Shown here piece after piece: positions 44,701 through 54,110 of a DNA stretch of 64,000 bases. Positions within the stretch are counted from its first letter, which is position 1. Each line of letters starts with the position of its first letter. The notes under the pieces are model-generated. The model worked only from the letters and a program-made list of their open reading frames with translations. It made no database searches and was not told the origin of the DNA. This DNA comes from FEN-1279 sp964501535 (GTDB lineage: Bacteria > Bacteroidota > Ignavibacteria > Tepidaquicellales > Tepidaquicellaceae). The stretch is from assembly GCA_964501535.1 (NCBI GenBank), contig CAZCSV010000004.1, forward strand, positions 197,597-261,596, given 5' to 3'. A program made the translations under genes and the position numbers.

Positions 44701-45354
44701 TTATTTTTTATTATCCGGATTATCCGTTGTTGCGTCGTCAACCTTATTCAATTTAACCGGTGGAGCGTCTTTTTTAGTGTCGTCTTTTTTTGTGTCATCT
44801 TTTTTCGTGTCCTTGTTTTCATTGGCTTCAATTTTCTTTATGATATCTTCGATAGAGCTTCCCGATTCGAGGGTTTGCAGCATGATTTTAGCGGATTCGC
44901 TGAGTTTTTCGTTCGGGTCTGTATCCTGGGGATATTTTTCGAGGAATTTTTTATATGATTTGATTGCATTATCCTTATCCTTCATTTTTTCGTCATAGAT
45001 AAACGCAACAAGGAACATAGACTGTTTTGCATCTTTTGTAGCGGGGTATTTGTCAATAATCTCCGTATAGAATTTTATAGCTTCCGGATAGTTGCTGAGG
45101 TTTTCGTCGTAAATTTTTGCAACCTGCAGATATGCAAACACAGCTTTTTCGGAATTGGGATAGTCTCTCAGAAAATCTTTATAGGTATTAATTGATTCGG
45201 TAAATAGGGCATTGTCTTTTTTAACAACGGCGCTATCATACAGAGTTTTGGCAGTGGATAAATAGTCATCTTCTGTTTTGGTTTTTTTCGAGCACGAAGC
45301 GAGAGAAAAAATAAGAACGATACTTAGAAATAACTTGAATGTTGATTTTAGCAT
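44701..45354 (-). CDS. TPR lipoprotein (YbgF/BamD-like)
   Basis: 217 residues. Lipobox FSLASC (Cys21) marks a lipoprotein. Three to four TPR units follow (SINTYKDFLRDYPNSEKAVFAYLQVAKIYDENLSNYPEAIKFYTEIIDKYPATKDAKQSMFLVAFIYDEKMKDKDNAIKSYKKFLEKYP), the pattern of YbgF/BamD-like outer-membrane assembly proteins. The C-terminus is low complexity with DTKKD repeated three times, then proline and acidic residues. Likely periplasm-facing. It diverges from the DUF2851 gene across 64 AT-rich bases. Exact role unknown. Confidence 0.82.
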   Translation of the reverse strand: MLKSTFKLFLSIVLIFSLASCSKKTKTEDDYLSTAKTLYDSAVVKKDNALFTESINTYKDFLRDYPNSEKAVFAYLQVAKIYDENLSNYPEAIKFYTEIIDKYPATKDAKQSMFLVAFIYDEKMKDKDNAIKSYKKFLEKYPQDTDPNEKLSESAKIMLQTLESGSSIEDIIKKIEANENKDTKKDDTKKDDTKKDAPPVKLNKVDDATTDNPDNKK

Positions 45355-45418
45355 AATATTTTTATGTTAATTTATATTAAAAATTACATTAATTTAAAAA
45401 ATTATAATCACAATTTTA

Positions 45419-46825
45419 ATGAAAAAACTTAATCTTAATGAAAATTTTATTTCCCGTATCTGGAGGGATAAATTGTATTACAGTGACCTTAAAACGACGG
45501 ACGGCAAACCTGTAAAGGTACTCGATTACGGTATTATGAACAAGGATTCGGGTGCCGATTATAAAAACGCAAGAGTAAAGATTGAGGATAAAATATTTGC
45601 AGGTGATATAGAGATTCACAGGTCAATGAGAGATTGGGGGCAGCATTTACATGGAACCGACGGAAAATACAACAAGGTGATATTACAGGTTGTGTTTTGG
45701 GACGATGATTTTCCGGGGGATTCGGGTCTGCCGGTAGTGATGAAATCCAGGGAAGTCCCTACTATAATTCTATCGAGGTTTTTGACAAAATCCATTCATG
45801 AAATCTGGAGGGAAATAATTAACAGTCCTTCGAGCGAGTTCAAGCTGGCATGTTATCCGGGTAACAGGAATGTAGATGCGGAAATAAAAAGCAATTTAAT
45901 AAATGACATCGGTTTAAAGAGGTTAAGATACAGGACGGGCAGATTAAGGCAGAGGCTGGAAAAATTGGCTGAGGCCGGGTTTTCGGAGAGTAAAAAGAAA
46001 ACTTGGGAAAAGCTTTTTTTTGAATTTACTCTCGAGGCGCTCGGCTTTTCGAAAAACAAGGAGCAATTCTTAAAGTTTGCCGTAAACACTGATTTGAGCA
46101 GGATAAAAAAATCTAATATGAAAATTGAGGAGATTGAATCACTCTTTTACGGTTCGGCAGGATTACTCGACGGCGTAAAATATAAGGATGAGTATACGGA
46201 GCAGTTAAGGGAAATCTGGAGAAGGATAAAAGACAAATACAAACCGGTGATAATGAATGAGGCGGAGTGGAATTTCTTCCGCTTAAGGCCTCAGAATTTT
46301 CCCACGATTCGTATGGCTTATGCCGCATCATTTTGCAGGGAATTGCTGTTCAACAATTTTCTAAGAAGAGTGATTTTATGTTTTGAAAAGAGTAAAAACA
46401 TAAAAAGGGATTTAATGAATTTATTTCTCGATATTCAGTTTTCCGATTACTGGAAGAAGCACTATATATTCGGCAGGGAGGTAAGCAAAAGCATGAAATC
46501 AATCGGAGGCGACAGGATTTCCGACATTATAATAAATGTGGTAATACCTTTGATGTATCTGTATTCCGAGAAGTTTGACAAGAAAGATTTGGCGGAAAAA
46601 ATATTAGATTATTATTATACCGTAAAGGAAAAAAGCGATAATGAGATTACGAGAGTAATGCAGGAGCAATTGGGTTTCAGGGTCAATACGATTTCGGAAA
46701 AACAGGGTTTGATACATCTTCATAATTTTTATTGTGTAAAAGTGAAATGTGATAATTGTCCGATTGGAAAGCAAGTTTTCGGGAAGGGGAGTTCTCCCGG
46801 TATTTTAAAGATAATACTTTATTAA
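45419..46825 (+). CDS. DUF2851 family protein
   Basis: 468 residues. The opening is diagnostic: LNENFISRIWRDKLYYSDLKTTDGKPVKVLDYG and then NARVKIEDKIFAGDIEIHRSMRDWGQHLHGTDGKYNKVILQVVF. C-terminal cysteines CVKVKCDNCPIGKQ (with an upstream HLHNFYC) resemble an iron-sulfur or zinc site. DUF2851 is restricted largely to Bacteroidota/Chlorobiota and has no established function. A nuclease-like fold has been speculated for the N-terminal part; I cannot confirm it. Followed after 47 bases by the Crp/Fnr gene. Confidence 0.85.
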   Translation: MKKLNLNENFISRIWRDKLYYSDLKTTDGKPVKVLDYGIMNKDSGADYKNARVKIEDKIFAGDIEIHRSMRDWGQHLHGTDGKYNKVILQVVFWDDDFPGDSGLPVVMKSREVPTIILSRFLTKSIHEIWREIINSPSSEFKLACYPGNRNVDAEIKSNLINDIGLKRLRYRTGRLRQRLEKLAEAGFSESKKKTWEKLFFEFTLEALGFSKNKEQFLKFAVNTDLSRIKKSNMKIEEIESLFYGSAGLLDGVKYKDEYTEQLREIWRRIKDKYKPVIMNEAEWNFFRLRPQNFPTIRMAYAASFCRELLFNNFLRRVILCFEKSKNIKRDLMNLFLDIQFSDYWKKHYIFGREVSKSMKSIGGDRISDIIINVVIPLMYLYSEKFDKKDLAEKILDYYYTVKEKSDNEITRVMQEQLGFRVNTISEKQGLIHLHNFYCVKVKCDNCPIGKQVFGKGSSPGILKIILY

Positions 46826-46872
46826 TTTTATATTAGGTTTTGAATTATTAACTTATAAGTCCGGTATTTAAT

Positions 46873-47580
46873 ATGAAAAGACTCATGGATAATAAATATT
46901 GTGATATTTGCAATTCCAGTAAAAAATCCATATTCAGGGATTTTAGCAAAGAAGAAACAGAGAAGCTGATTATGAACATGAATTGCAATTTTTATAAAAA
47001 AGGTCAGGTGATTTTTTTCGAAGGGAATTACCCCGGCGGGCTTTTTTGCATTATGGAAGGGAAGGTGAAAGTATTCAAAATCGGTACTACGGGTAAAGAG
47101 CAGATAATCCGCTTTGCAAAGAACGGAGATGCTCTTGGCTACAGGGCATTACTTGTGGGAGAGACATACAGCGCCTCGGCATCCGCTCTTGAGGATTCCC
47201 GGATTTGTTTTATCAGGAAGGAGACCGTGTTTGAATTCTTTAAATCGAATAATAATTTTGCATTGAGTTTGTTAAAGCTCCTCTCCCGTGATGTAGAAGA
47301 CGTAGAGAATAAAATGGTAAAGCTGGCACAGAAGCCGGTCAGGGACAGACTGGCGGAAGCATTATTAATATTAAAGGAGACTTACGGAACGGACAGGCAA
47401 GGGAATATTAATATTTCACTTTCAAGGGAGGACTTCGCGAGTATAGTAGGAACCGCAACCGAAACCGTAATACGACTTCTAGCGGAGTTCAAAAAGGAGA
47501 ATCTGATTTCGACGAAAGGAAAGAAAATAAAAATAATCGATGTTGTTGAATTAGTAAAGATTAGCCGGTTGAATGATTGA
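46873..47580 (+). CDS. Crp/Fnr-family transcriptional regulator
   Basis: 235 residues. The cNMP-binding-like domain (about 25-140) has GQVIFFEGNYPGGLFCIMEGKVKVFKIGTTGKEQIIRFAKNGDALGYRALL. The C-terminal winged helix is LSREDFASIVGTATETVIRLLAEFKKENLISTKGKKIKI, the FNR-type helix-turn-helix. A CDIC pair near residue 11-14 and Cys near 36 and 55 could hold a redox cofactor, as in FNR, but the spacing is not that of E. coli FNR. It is alone on its transcript, with a hairpin terminator downstream. Confidence 0.9.
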   Translation: MKRLMDNKYCDICNSSKKSIFRDFSKEETEKLIMNMNCNFYKKGQVIFFEGNYPGGLFCIMEGKVKVFKIGTTGKEQIIRFAKNGDALGYRALLVGETYSASASALEDSRICFIRKETVFEFFKSNNNFALSLLKLLSRDVEDVENKMVKLAQKPVRDRLAEALLILKETYGTDRQGNINISLSREDFASIVGTATETVIRLLAEFKKENLISTKGKKIKIIDVVELVKISRLND

Positions 47581-47634
47581 GATTAAATATGAAGTGTCTA
47601 AACTTTTTTAAAGTTTATAGAAAAAATAAAAAAA

Positions 47635-47656
47635 CCCGAAAAGATTCGGGCTTTTT
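47635..47656. terminator. Bidirectional rho-independent terminator
   Basis: CCCGAA/TTCGGG with an AAGA loop, preceded by an A run and followed by CTTTTTG. It separates the convergent Crp/Fnr and transketolase genes. Confidence 0.9.
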
Positions 47657-47683
47657 GCTTTATAACTTTATATTTTCAACTTT

Positions 47684-50104
47684 CTAATCTTTAAATCTTT
47701 CGATATATTTTTTCACTTCTTTATATTGGTTTTCTCCGTCGAGTCCTGCCTGTTTCAGGACTGCTTCTGCCTGTCCGCTGCCGAGATACCATCCGCCTTT
47801 AAACGGATAGAGAATATTTTCTCTTTCTTTGTAACTCGTAACCCATCTGAGCATAGTGGGTTTTGTGAAGCCGGTGATACCGAAGGCAGTTTGTGCGATT
47901 GATTCGGGATAAATTTCATTTTTCTCCTTATCAGGTAATAAATCAAAGAGCTCGGAGCTCGATACATAATAAATATTCAGGTTATAACCTTCTTTATCGA
48001 GTTTCGGTAATACTTTGGTAACGAATTCTATTGTGACTCCGGATTCCTGAAGAATGATATTTCCGTCGAGTTTCTTTTTCGGGTCGGCTTTTCTTAACGC
48101 ATAAACCCCTTTTACGGAATCTTCCACGGGAGCTATGTTCAAAGCTTTCCTGTCCGCGATTGTCTCGTTAGGTCTGGTAACGAACGGAGCGAGCACAGCG
48201 GGTCTTTTCTTAAGACCGGCAACTATCAGAGGCCAAACCTCTCCCGGTTCCCAGGGGGTAAGAGTAATAAGGACACCTTTCGGGAAATTATTATCGAGTA
48301 ATTGGAGGCATTGAGGGTCGGCATGAGTCGGGCCGTCTTCACCTGTTTTCAAGCCGGCGTGAGCATTGACCAGAATCCAGGTATTATAATCTCCTCCGAA
48401 AGCTTCTTTTTTATTTTGTTCACCTATGCCGTGCAGTCTTGCATCTGTATGTTCCATTGCGGAAATGAAAGCACCGTAGGAAGAGCTTGCACCGATATTT
48501 TTGCCGTAAGCACCGAGTCCTGCCATCATAGCGCCCATAGCGTCTTCGCAGATTCCGCCTATGGACAGGATTCTTGAGTGTGAATTATCCACGGAATCGA
48601 AATATCCCGATTCGAATCCGGTTCCCACGAGGTTAATACTTGTAGAGCCGAGCAAGTCAGCTGCTACACCTAAGAATGCACCGTTGGTTATTTTATTCAG
48701 GTAACCGAGTGACGAGCCTAGAGCCGCACGTATTGTGGTAACTGTTCCCGGAGTTAATTTCAATTCTTCGGGAGTAATTTTTTCGTTTACATTTTCATCT
48801 CTGTAGAGATTTTCGAGATGAGGATGGTTTTCTCTTGGTTTTCTGTCGAGTGATTTTAATCTTGATTTAGATTCAACCACTGAATCAGCAAAATATGCGA
48901 GGTCTTTATTTTTTTCTATAACATCTCTTATTACGAGTAAAGTATCCCAAAAAGTTTTTTCTATGTTTATTGTATTCCAGTCACCATCGAAGTTAGGAAC
49001 CATAACACCGAATTCATTTTTAAGTTCGCTAACTGCTTTTGCCTGGAAGACAGGAACTTTTATGCCGAATGCATTTTCAAACTCTTCCATAAACTTATAA
49101 TATTCCGGGGAGCAGAATTTATGCCCGGCTCCGTGTGAGCCTTTGCCTTCGATTCCGTATTTCCATCCTTTTATTGTGCGGTATACGATTGCGGTCGGCA
49201 TTTTATTATCCAGGGATTTAGCAAAATTCTGTGCGGAAAGTACTTTTCCAAAATCTTTTCCGTCGTCGACATAAATTACGTTGAAGTCGTGTAGATAAGC
49301 AAATTCGGCCGGATTCCATTGTACATAGTCTCCTTTTGAATTGCCTTCGCGACAAACCTTATTACTGTCAATCGAAGCCTGGTTAAAGTCTATATGGATT
49401 GTAATATTATGCAATCTCATTGCGGATGCAGCTGCGAATGCTTCTGCAACGCGGCCAGGTGTCATACCTCCTTCACCCTCAACCACATGAACTTTTGGAG
49501 CCATTGCGGCATAATAATCCATTGCTCCGAGCGCAAGTCCGAATGATGAAGGTACACCGACACCGCTTGCTCCCGTTGCAACCTTTACGAACGGGGTTGC
49601 AGGTGTGGGATGTCCGTCGAGTGCTTTCGAATTAAATTTTTTAAATAACGGTGTATTGTTTGTCGGGTTTCTTCTAAATCCCAGCAAGTCTTCGAATCTA
49701 AGTTGGTTTTTATCATCCGGTAATTCCTTTACTTTAAATGCACGCATAATTTCATTACGCAGTGCATACATAGCATAAAGTCCCATAGCTTTATGGCCTG
49801 CGGCATAGACCACCATATCATTAGAATCCAGCATAGGATTTTTAATATCATAATCGGCAGTTTTATAAATTATTCCCTGGACAAATCTTCCAGATGAAAT
49901 AGAACCGCCCGGGTGTCCGCTTGTGGGGACAAAATTATACAACACGCCGCATATCGTTCTGTATATTAAATCAAGTTTTTCAAATTTTTTTATTTCATCA
50001 TCACTAAGTATACTTCCGTTTTTCAGGATGTCGTTTACATCGTAATACTTTCCTCTTCTTGGTCCGAAAGTAAAATCCTTTGGTTTAATATTTTGTGTAC
50101 TCAT
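47684..50104 (-). CDS. Transketolase, oversized form
   Basis: 806 residues, more than the usual 620-680. The N-terminal pyrophosphate domain has SGHPGGSISSGRFVQ and the thiamine-diphosphate GDG-N-type region GEGGMTPGRVAEAFAAASAMRLHNITIHIDFNQASID, then KGSHGAGHKFCSPEYYKFMEEF. The pyrimidine domain has GENGDGPTHADP-like text: LKTGEDGPTHADPQCLQLLDN, close to the transketolase EDGPTHQP motif, and ends with KPTMLRWVTSYKERENILYPFKGGWYLGSGQAEAVLK. It transfers two-carbon units in the pentose-phosphate pathway. The extra length lies between the two ThDP domains and at the ends. ATG at 50104. Confidence 0.85.
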   Translation of the reverse strand: MSTQNIKPKDFTFGPRRGKYYDVNDILKNGSILSDDEIKKFEKLDLIYRTICGVLYNFVPTSGHPGGSISSGRFVQGIIYKTADYDIKNPMLDSNDMVVYAAGHKAMGLYAMYALRNEIMRAFKVKELPDDKNQLRFEDLLGFRRNPTNNTPLFKKFNSKALDGHPTPATPFVKVATGASGVGVPSSFGLALGAMDYYAAMAPKVHVVEGEGGMTPGRVAEAFAAASAMRLHNITIHIDFNQASIDSNKVCREGNSKGDYVQWNPAEFAYLHDFNVIYVDDGKDFGKVLSAQNFAKSLDNKMPTAIVYRTIKGWKYGIEGKGSHGAGHKFCSPEYYKFMEEFENAFGIKVPVFQAKAVSELKNEFGVMVPNFDGDWNTINIEKTFWDTLLVIRDVIEKNKDLAYFADSVVESKSRLKSLDRKPRENHPHLENLYRDENVNEKITPEELKLTPGTVTTIRAALGSSLGYLNKITNGAFLGVAADLLGSTSINLVGTGFESGYFDSVDNSHSRILSIGGICEDAMGAMMAGLGAYGKNIGASSSYGAFISAMEHTDARLHGIGEQNKKEAFGGDYNTWILVNAHAGLKTGEDGPTHADPQCLQLLDNNFPKGVLITLTPWEPGEVWPLIVAGLKKRPAVLAPFVTRPNETIADRKALNIAPVEDSVKGVYALRKADPKKKLDGNIILQESGVTIEFVTKVLPKLDKEGYNLNIYYVSSSELFDLLPDKEKNEIYPESIAQTAFGITGFTKPTMLRWVTSYKERENILYPFKGGWYLGSGQAEAVLKQAGLDGENQYKEVKKYIERFKD

Positions 50105-50148
50105 AAAATTAAATTATATTTTAAAATGGTTTATATATATTTTTGTAA

Positions 50149-51099
50149 CTAAATTCCAAAGCCAAGTCCCGCAGTAAAGGCAAATACGGTACCGAAATTA
50201 AAATCTGCGTTAAACTTACCGGGTCCGAGAGAAACCGTAGCTCCGGCTATTCCCCTGAAGTGGTTGTCACTTTTCTGGCTAAAAGAGATAACCTTAGTTC
50301 CAAGTTTATAATTTACATCGACGTTATAATCTTCGTATTGAAATCCACCGTATATAGATAGGATTGAGAAGCTTTTATTAATCTGTATATTGGTAAAAAA
50401 CGAGTTAGCATCTATGAATTTATTTCCGTTAATATCTTTTATTCCGAAGCTTTGAAATCCGAACTGCACGGCTATATCGAAGGGCATTTTAGCATAGGCA
50501 CCGATATTATGTCTCAATGCCCCGCCGAATAATTTAAAAGAGCCATAGTCCCCGACTTTAATGCCCGGGACTGTTCTAAAAATAATATCTGTTCCGAAAA
50601 TTGTGCCCACTCCTATCTGAGGTATTACGAGCGGGACGAATTTAGTATCTTCAATGCCACCGATTAAAGTAATTGTTGTATCGTGGGTATTACCGAGCGG
50701 ATCTTTAAAAGTACCTTTAGCAACAGCAGGAGTTGAATTTCCAAATACAGTAGGGGCATTATAAACTGTCCAATTAATCGGGATTTTCTGGTTTGCAATG
50801 GTTGTTTCTGTCGTAAAACCCAGGTTAAAATATTTATCATTATTTTTCATCAAAACCCCGCAGAATTTCACTCCGACATAAACGTGGGGAATGACAGGTA
50901 TTTTGCTATAACCCGAGGGAGTGAATCCTCCCATATATCCCGAATTTAAATTCGTTCCAAGACCGGTTGTAAAAGGGGACAGATATTTTTCTGCATATTC
51001 TTTTCCAACCTTTTGTAGAACCGTTCCCAAATCACCCTGCGCAAACAAGCCATTATACACAAAGACAAAAACGGCAATTAAAGAAATTAGTTTTTTCAT
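50149..51099 (-). CDS. DUF6588-like outer-membrane beta-barrel protein
   Basis: 316 residues with a signal peptide ending NGLFAQ. After a short helix (LGTVLQKVGKEYAEKYLSPFTTGLGTNLNSGYMGG) the sequence is a set of amphipathic strands (VYVGVKFCGVLM, NLGFTTETTI, RHNIGAYAKMPFDIAVQFGFQ, LGPGKFNADFNFGTVFAFTAGLGFGI) and ends in an aromatic-free but strand-like tail. The start is characteristic of DUF6588 in Bacteroidota. Probably an outer-membrane barrel; function unknown. It lies 45 bases upstream of the transketolase gene on the same strand. Confidence 0.65.
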   Translation of the reverse strand: MKKLISLIAVFVFVYNGLFAQGDLGTVLQKVGKEYAEKYLSPFTTGLGTNLNSGYMGGFTPSGYSKIPVIPHVYVGVKFCGVLMKNNDKYFNLGFTTETTIANQKIPINWTVYNAPTVFGNSTPAVAKGTFKDPLGNTHDTTITLIGGIEDTKFVPLVIPQIGVGTIFGTDIIFRTVPGIKVGDYGSFKLFGGALRHNIGAYAKMPFDIAVQFGFQSFGIKDINGNKFIDANSFFTNIQINKSFSILSIYGGFQYEDYNVDVNYKLGTKVISFSQKSDNHFRGIAGATVSLGPGKFNADFNFGTVFAFTAGLGFGI

Positions 51100-51171
51100 A
51101 AAAATTAATTTTTATTTGTGCGGATATAAAATAAATTACAAATTGTAAAATTCAAAAAGTAGGCAATTTTG

Positions 51172-53574
51172 CTATCTTTTACCCCATTTTTCTATAGATG
51201 CCTGCACATATTCCGGTAGAACGGGTTTAGGAATATAGTCCTTCATACCAGCGTTAAGACATTTTTCTTTATCGCCTTTCATAACAGCGGCTGTCATAGC
51301 AATAATAACGGGACATTTATCTTTCGGAAACATTTTTAATATTTGTTTAGTAGTTTCTATACCGTCCAAAACAGGCATTTGAATATCCATAAAGATGATA
51401 TCGTAATGTTTTTTCTTAACTATTTCTATTGCTTCAGAACCATTTGCAGTTACATCGATTGAATATCCAAACCTTTTAAGTAATTTAACTGTTACCTTCT
51501 GATTAATCAAATTATCTTCAACTAACAATATTTCCAAAGGTATTTCTTTAGCGAGATTGAAATTCAAGGGTTTTTTAACAAATTCAAGTTTATGATTTTC
51601 GGTATCTTTTTTTCCAATTACGGTGAAATAGAAAATTGAACCTTTTCCCAGTTCACTTTCAACGCTAATTTTTCCTTTCATCATTTCCACAAGGTGTTTA
51701 CTAATAATTAAGCCCAATCCTGTCCCACCGTATTTTCTATTTAACGAAGCATCAAGTTGAGTAAAGGGCTGAAACAGTTGCGAAACAGATTCTTTGCTTA
51801 TACCGATTCCGGTATCCTTAACGCTGAACAACAGTTCCACGTTTTCATTGCTTATGGATGAAAGTTTGACCGAGACATTTATTTCACCGCGGTTAGTATA
51901 TTTGATTGCATTGCTAATAAGGTTTGTCAATACCTGTCTTATACGGGAGGAATCACAGATAATGGATTCAGGAATATCTTTCCCAATATGCGATTTTATT
52001 TTTAAGTTTTTTTCGTTTGCGGAAGTAGAAAACGAATTTATGATTTCTTCCATATTTTTTCTTATTCTGCAGGGATGGCTTTCGAGTTTAAGTTTACCGG
52101 ATTCGATTTTCGAGAAATCAAGGATATCATTAATCAGTGACAACAAAATTTCACCGCTGTTTTTGATTGTTTCCACATAATCTTTTTGCTCTTCATCCAG
52201 GTGTGTATTCATAAGCAAGTCAGTCATGCCAATTACTCCGTTCATAGGTGTTCTTATTTCGTGGCTGATGGTTGCGAGAAACTGAGATTTAGCTTTGACA
52301 GCGGATTCCGCTTCTTCTTTTGCAGTAGTAAGTTCTTCTTCGAATATTTTTCTTTGGGAGATATCGATGAGCAGTCCGTGAAGGCCGATGGGAGCTTCAT
52401 TATCGTATTGTAATTTGCTTGTGCTTCTGATAAACTTTATTTTTCCGTTCTTTTCAAATATTCTGAATTCATAAGGTTCAAGAATTCCCGAAAGGGATTT
52501 TTGAAAACTTTCTACCAAACCCTCCAAATCATCCGGATAAACGAAATCAGTGAATGGTCTCCCGATAATTTCTTCGACTTTATAACCTGCAAATTGTTCA
52601 ACCAGAGGGCTTATGTATGTAAATTTTCCTTCTAGGTCAATCGAAAAAATCACTTCCGAAATATTTTCTACTAACGACCTATATTTTTCTTCGCTTTGTC
52701 TAAGAGCTATTTCGATTTCTTTTCGCTTTGTAATATCATTTACCACAGCAAGGATTCCGAAGTTTCCGTCAGGAAGCAAAATCTTTGATTCTCTTAAAGC
52801 CAGGAAGCAGTATGAGCCGTCTTTTCTAATGTTGGTAACTATATGGTCAAGGTTAACTCCTGATAGTATTTTATGAATGTTTTCTTCTACTTCGTCATGA
52901 AAGGCTCTGGGTACGAGCTCTCTTACATTTTTCTTCAGAAATTCATTTTTTTTGTATCCAAAAATATTACATACCGATATATTGCAGTCGATAATATCAC
53001 CTTTGGAATTTTCGATAATAATTCCGCTGGGTGATTTGTCGAAAAGTGTTCGGTAAATTGATTCTCTTTCAACAGATTTTTTTCCTTCTTTTTTCCTGTT
53101 TTCCTCGATACAGATAGCGTTAGCGACAAGATTCATTAAATCGATATCTTCTTTTTTGGGTTTAAAATCAGTTTTAAAGAAAGTGCACAATGAACCGATA
53201 ATTTCTTTTTTTAATTTAACAGCTGTACCGAAACAGGTTTTCAAGTTATAAGCTTTAACATTAGTATCGGTATAATAATACTTAGTTTTAGACAGGTTGT
53301 TTATTAAAACAGGTTTTTCTTTTCCCATACGGATAAAATCAAAGCATATATGTCCTTCCGGTATATCTTTCAGGTTATAATCAGAGGGTGTATTCCACTT
53401 TCCTACTGAGCACAGAATATCTTTCCGAAGATTATTATACAAAGCAAACGAGGCATCAAGCATTTCACCGCAAAATCTTACCAGTCTGTTAATATTTTCA
53501 TCGGGACTGTTGCTGTAACCGAGAAAGCATTCATTCAATTTGACAATTATATTATGTGCTTTTGAATTATCCAT
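51172..53574 (-). CDS. Hybrid sensor histidine kinase (GAF-PAS-PAS-HisKA-HATPase-REC)
   Basis: 800 residues, no transmembrane helix. Order: GAF (about 1-155, with CFDFIRMGKEKPVLINNL), PAS1 (about 170-285), PAS2 (about 290-415, FSIDLEGKFTYISPLVEQFAGYKVEEIIGRPFTDFVYPDD), HisKA with the phospho-His in FLATISHEIRTPMNGVIG (near residue 440), HATPase with N, G1 (VKDTGIGIS) and G2 (GGTGLGLIISKHLVEMM) boxes, then a receiver with HYDIIFMDIQMPVLDG. Cytoplasmic sensing of a small ligand or redox state is likely. No cognate output regulator is adjacent, so phosphotransfer must be to a distant protein. Confidence 0.92.
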   Translation of the reverse strand: MDNSKAHNIIVKLNECFLGYSNSPDENINRLVRFCGEMLDASFALYNNLRKDILCSVGKWNTPSDYNLKDIPEGHICFDFIRMGKEKPVLINNLSKTKYYYTDTNVKAYNLKTCFGTAVKLKKEIIGSLCTFFKTDFKPKKEDIDLMNLVANAICIEENRKKEGKKSVERESIYRTLFDKSPSGIIIENSKGDIIDCNISVCNIFGYKKNEFLKKNVRELVPRAFHDEVEENIHKILSGVNLDHIVTNIRKDGSYCFLALRESKILLPDGNFGILAVVNDITKRKEIEIALRQSEEKYRSLVENISEVIFSIDLEGKFTYISPLVEQFAGYKVEEIIGRPFTDFVYPDDLEGLVESFQKSLSGILEPYEFRIFEKNGKIKFIRSTSKLQYDNEAPIGLHGLLIDISQRKIFEEELTTAKEEAESAVKAKSQFLATISHEIRTPMNGVIGMTDLLMNTHLDEEQKDYVETIKNSGEILLSLINDILDFSKIESGKLKLESHPCRIRKNMEEIINSFSTSANEKNLKIKSHIGKDIPESIICDSSRIRQVLTNLISNAIKYTNRGEINVSVKLSSISNENVELLFSVKDTGIGISKESVSQLFQPFTQLDASLNRKYGGTGLGLIISKHLVEMMKGKISVESELGKGSIFYFTVIGKKDTENHKLEFVKKPLNFNLAKEIPLEILLVEDNLINQKVTVKLLKRFGYSIDVTANGSEAIEIVKKKHYDIIFMDIQMPVLDGIETTKQILKMFPKDKCPVIIAMTAAVMKGDKEKCLNAGMKDYIPKPVLPEYVQASIEKWGKR

Positions 53575-54110
53575 AGAGAAAAATGATGAATTAGATAATT
53601 AAAGATATACAAAAATACTTAAAATATCAAATTATATAAACGAAAAAGAAGAAACGCAATCAATTACAAACATATATATTTATACATTTCGTTGTTTATA
53701 CAGATCTATAATCGACAAAAAAGAACATCCTAATTTTATAATTTGATTAATCACGGCATCACGATTATTATTAATCAAAAAAATTACAACGATAAAAATA
53801 AGAACAGATGTTATATAATTTCCCAAGCAAACGAAAAGAAGAGCAATTTGCGAGGAAGGATTTTCACATACAATTTAAAATGATAAATCAATTAATGAAA
53901 CATAAAGTATCGCTATGAGATTCGTGTCTCAAAATAAAACAATATTAATTTTTATCACAGTTTTAATACTATACTTTTTTATATAATTCAATAATATTAA
54001 TATATTGTTTATAATATATTTGATTAAAAAATCATAGTTTCAAATAATATTAAAAATGAGGTATAAAAATTGCATTTTAAAATGTAATTTATTAAAACAA
54101 GGGGGTAAAA
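53575..54110. other. 536-base AT-rich intergenic region
   Basis: Divergent promoter region between the histidine kinase and a YCF48 gene. A 10-bp inverted repeat (53742-53751 with 53770-53779, TTTGATTAAT/ATTAATCAAA) and a small hairpin TGAGA-TTCGTG-TCTCA (53916-53931) are present. GGGGG appears 9 bases before the 54111 start and could serve as an unusually strong ribosome site for this DNA. No ORF longer than a few tens of codons fits. Confidence 0.5.

Noticed and set aside
48600..48630. tRNA T-arm-like GATTCGAATCC word
   Set aside because: It lies in the transketolase coding sequence and no cloverleaf can be drawn around it. No tRNA gene was found anywhere in the window.
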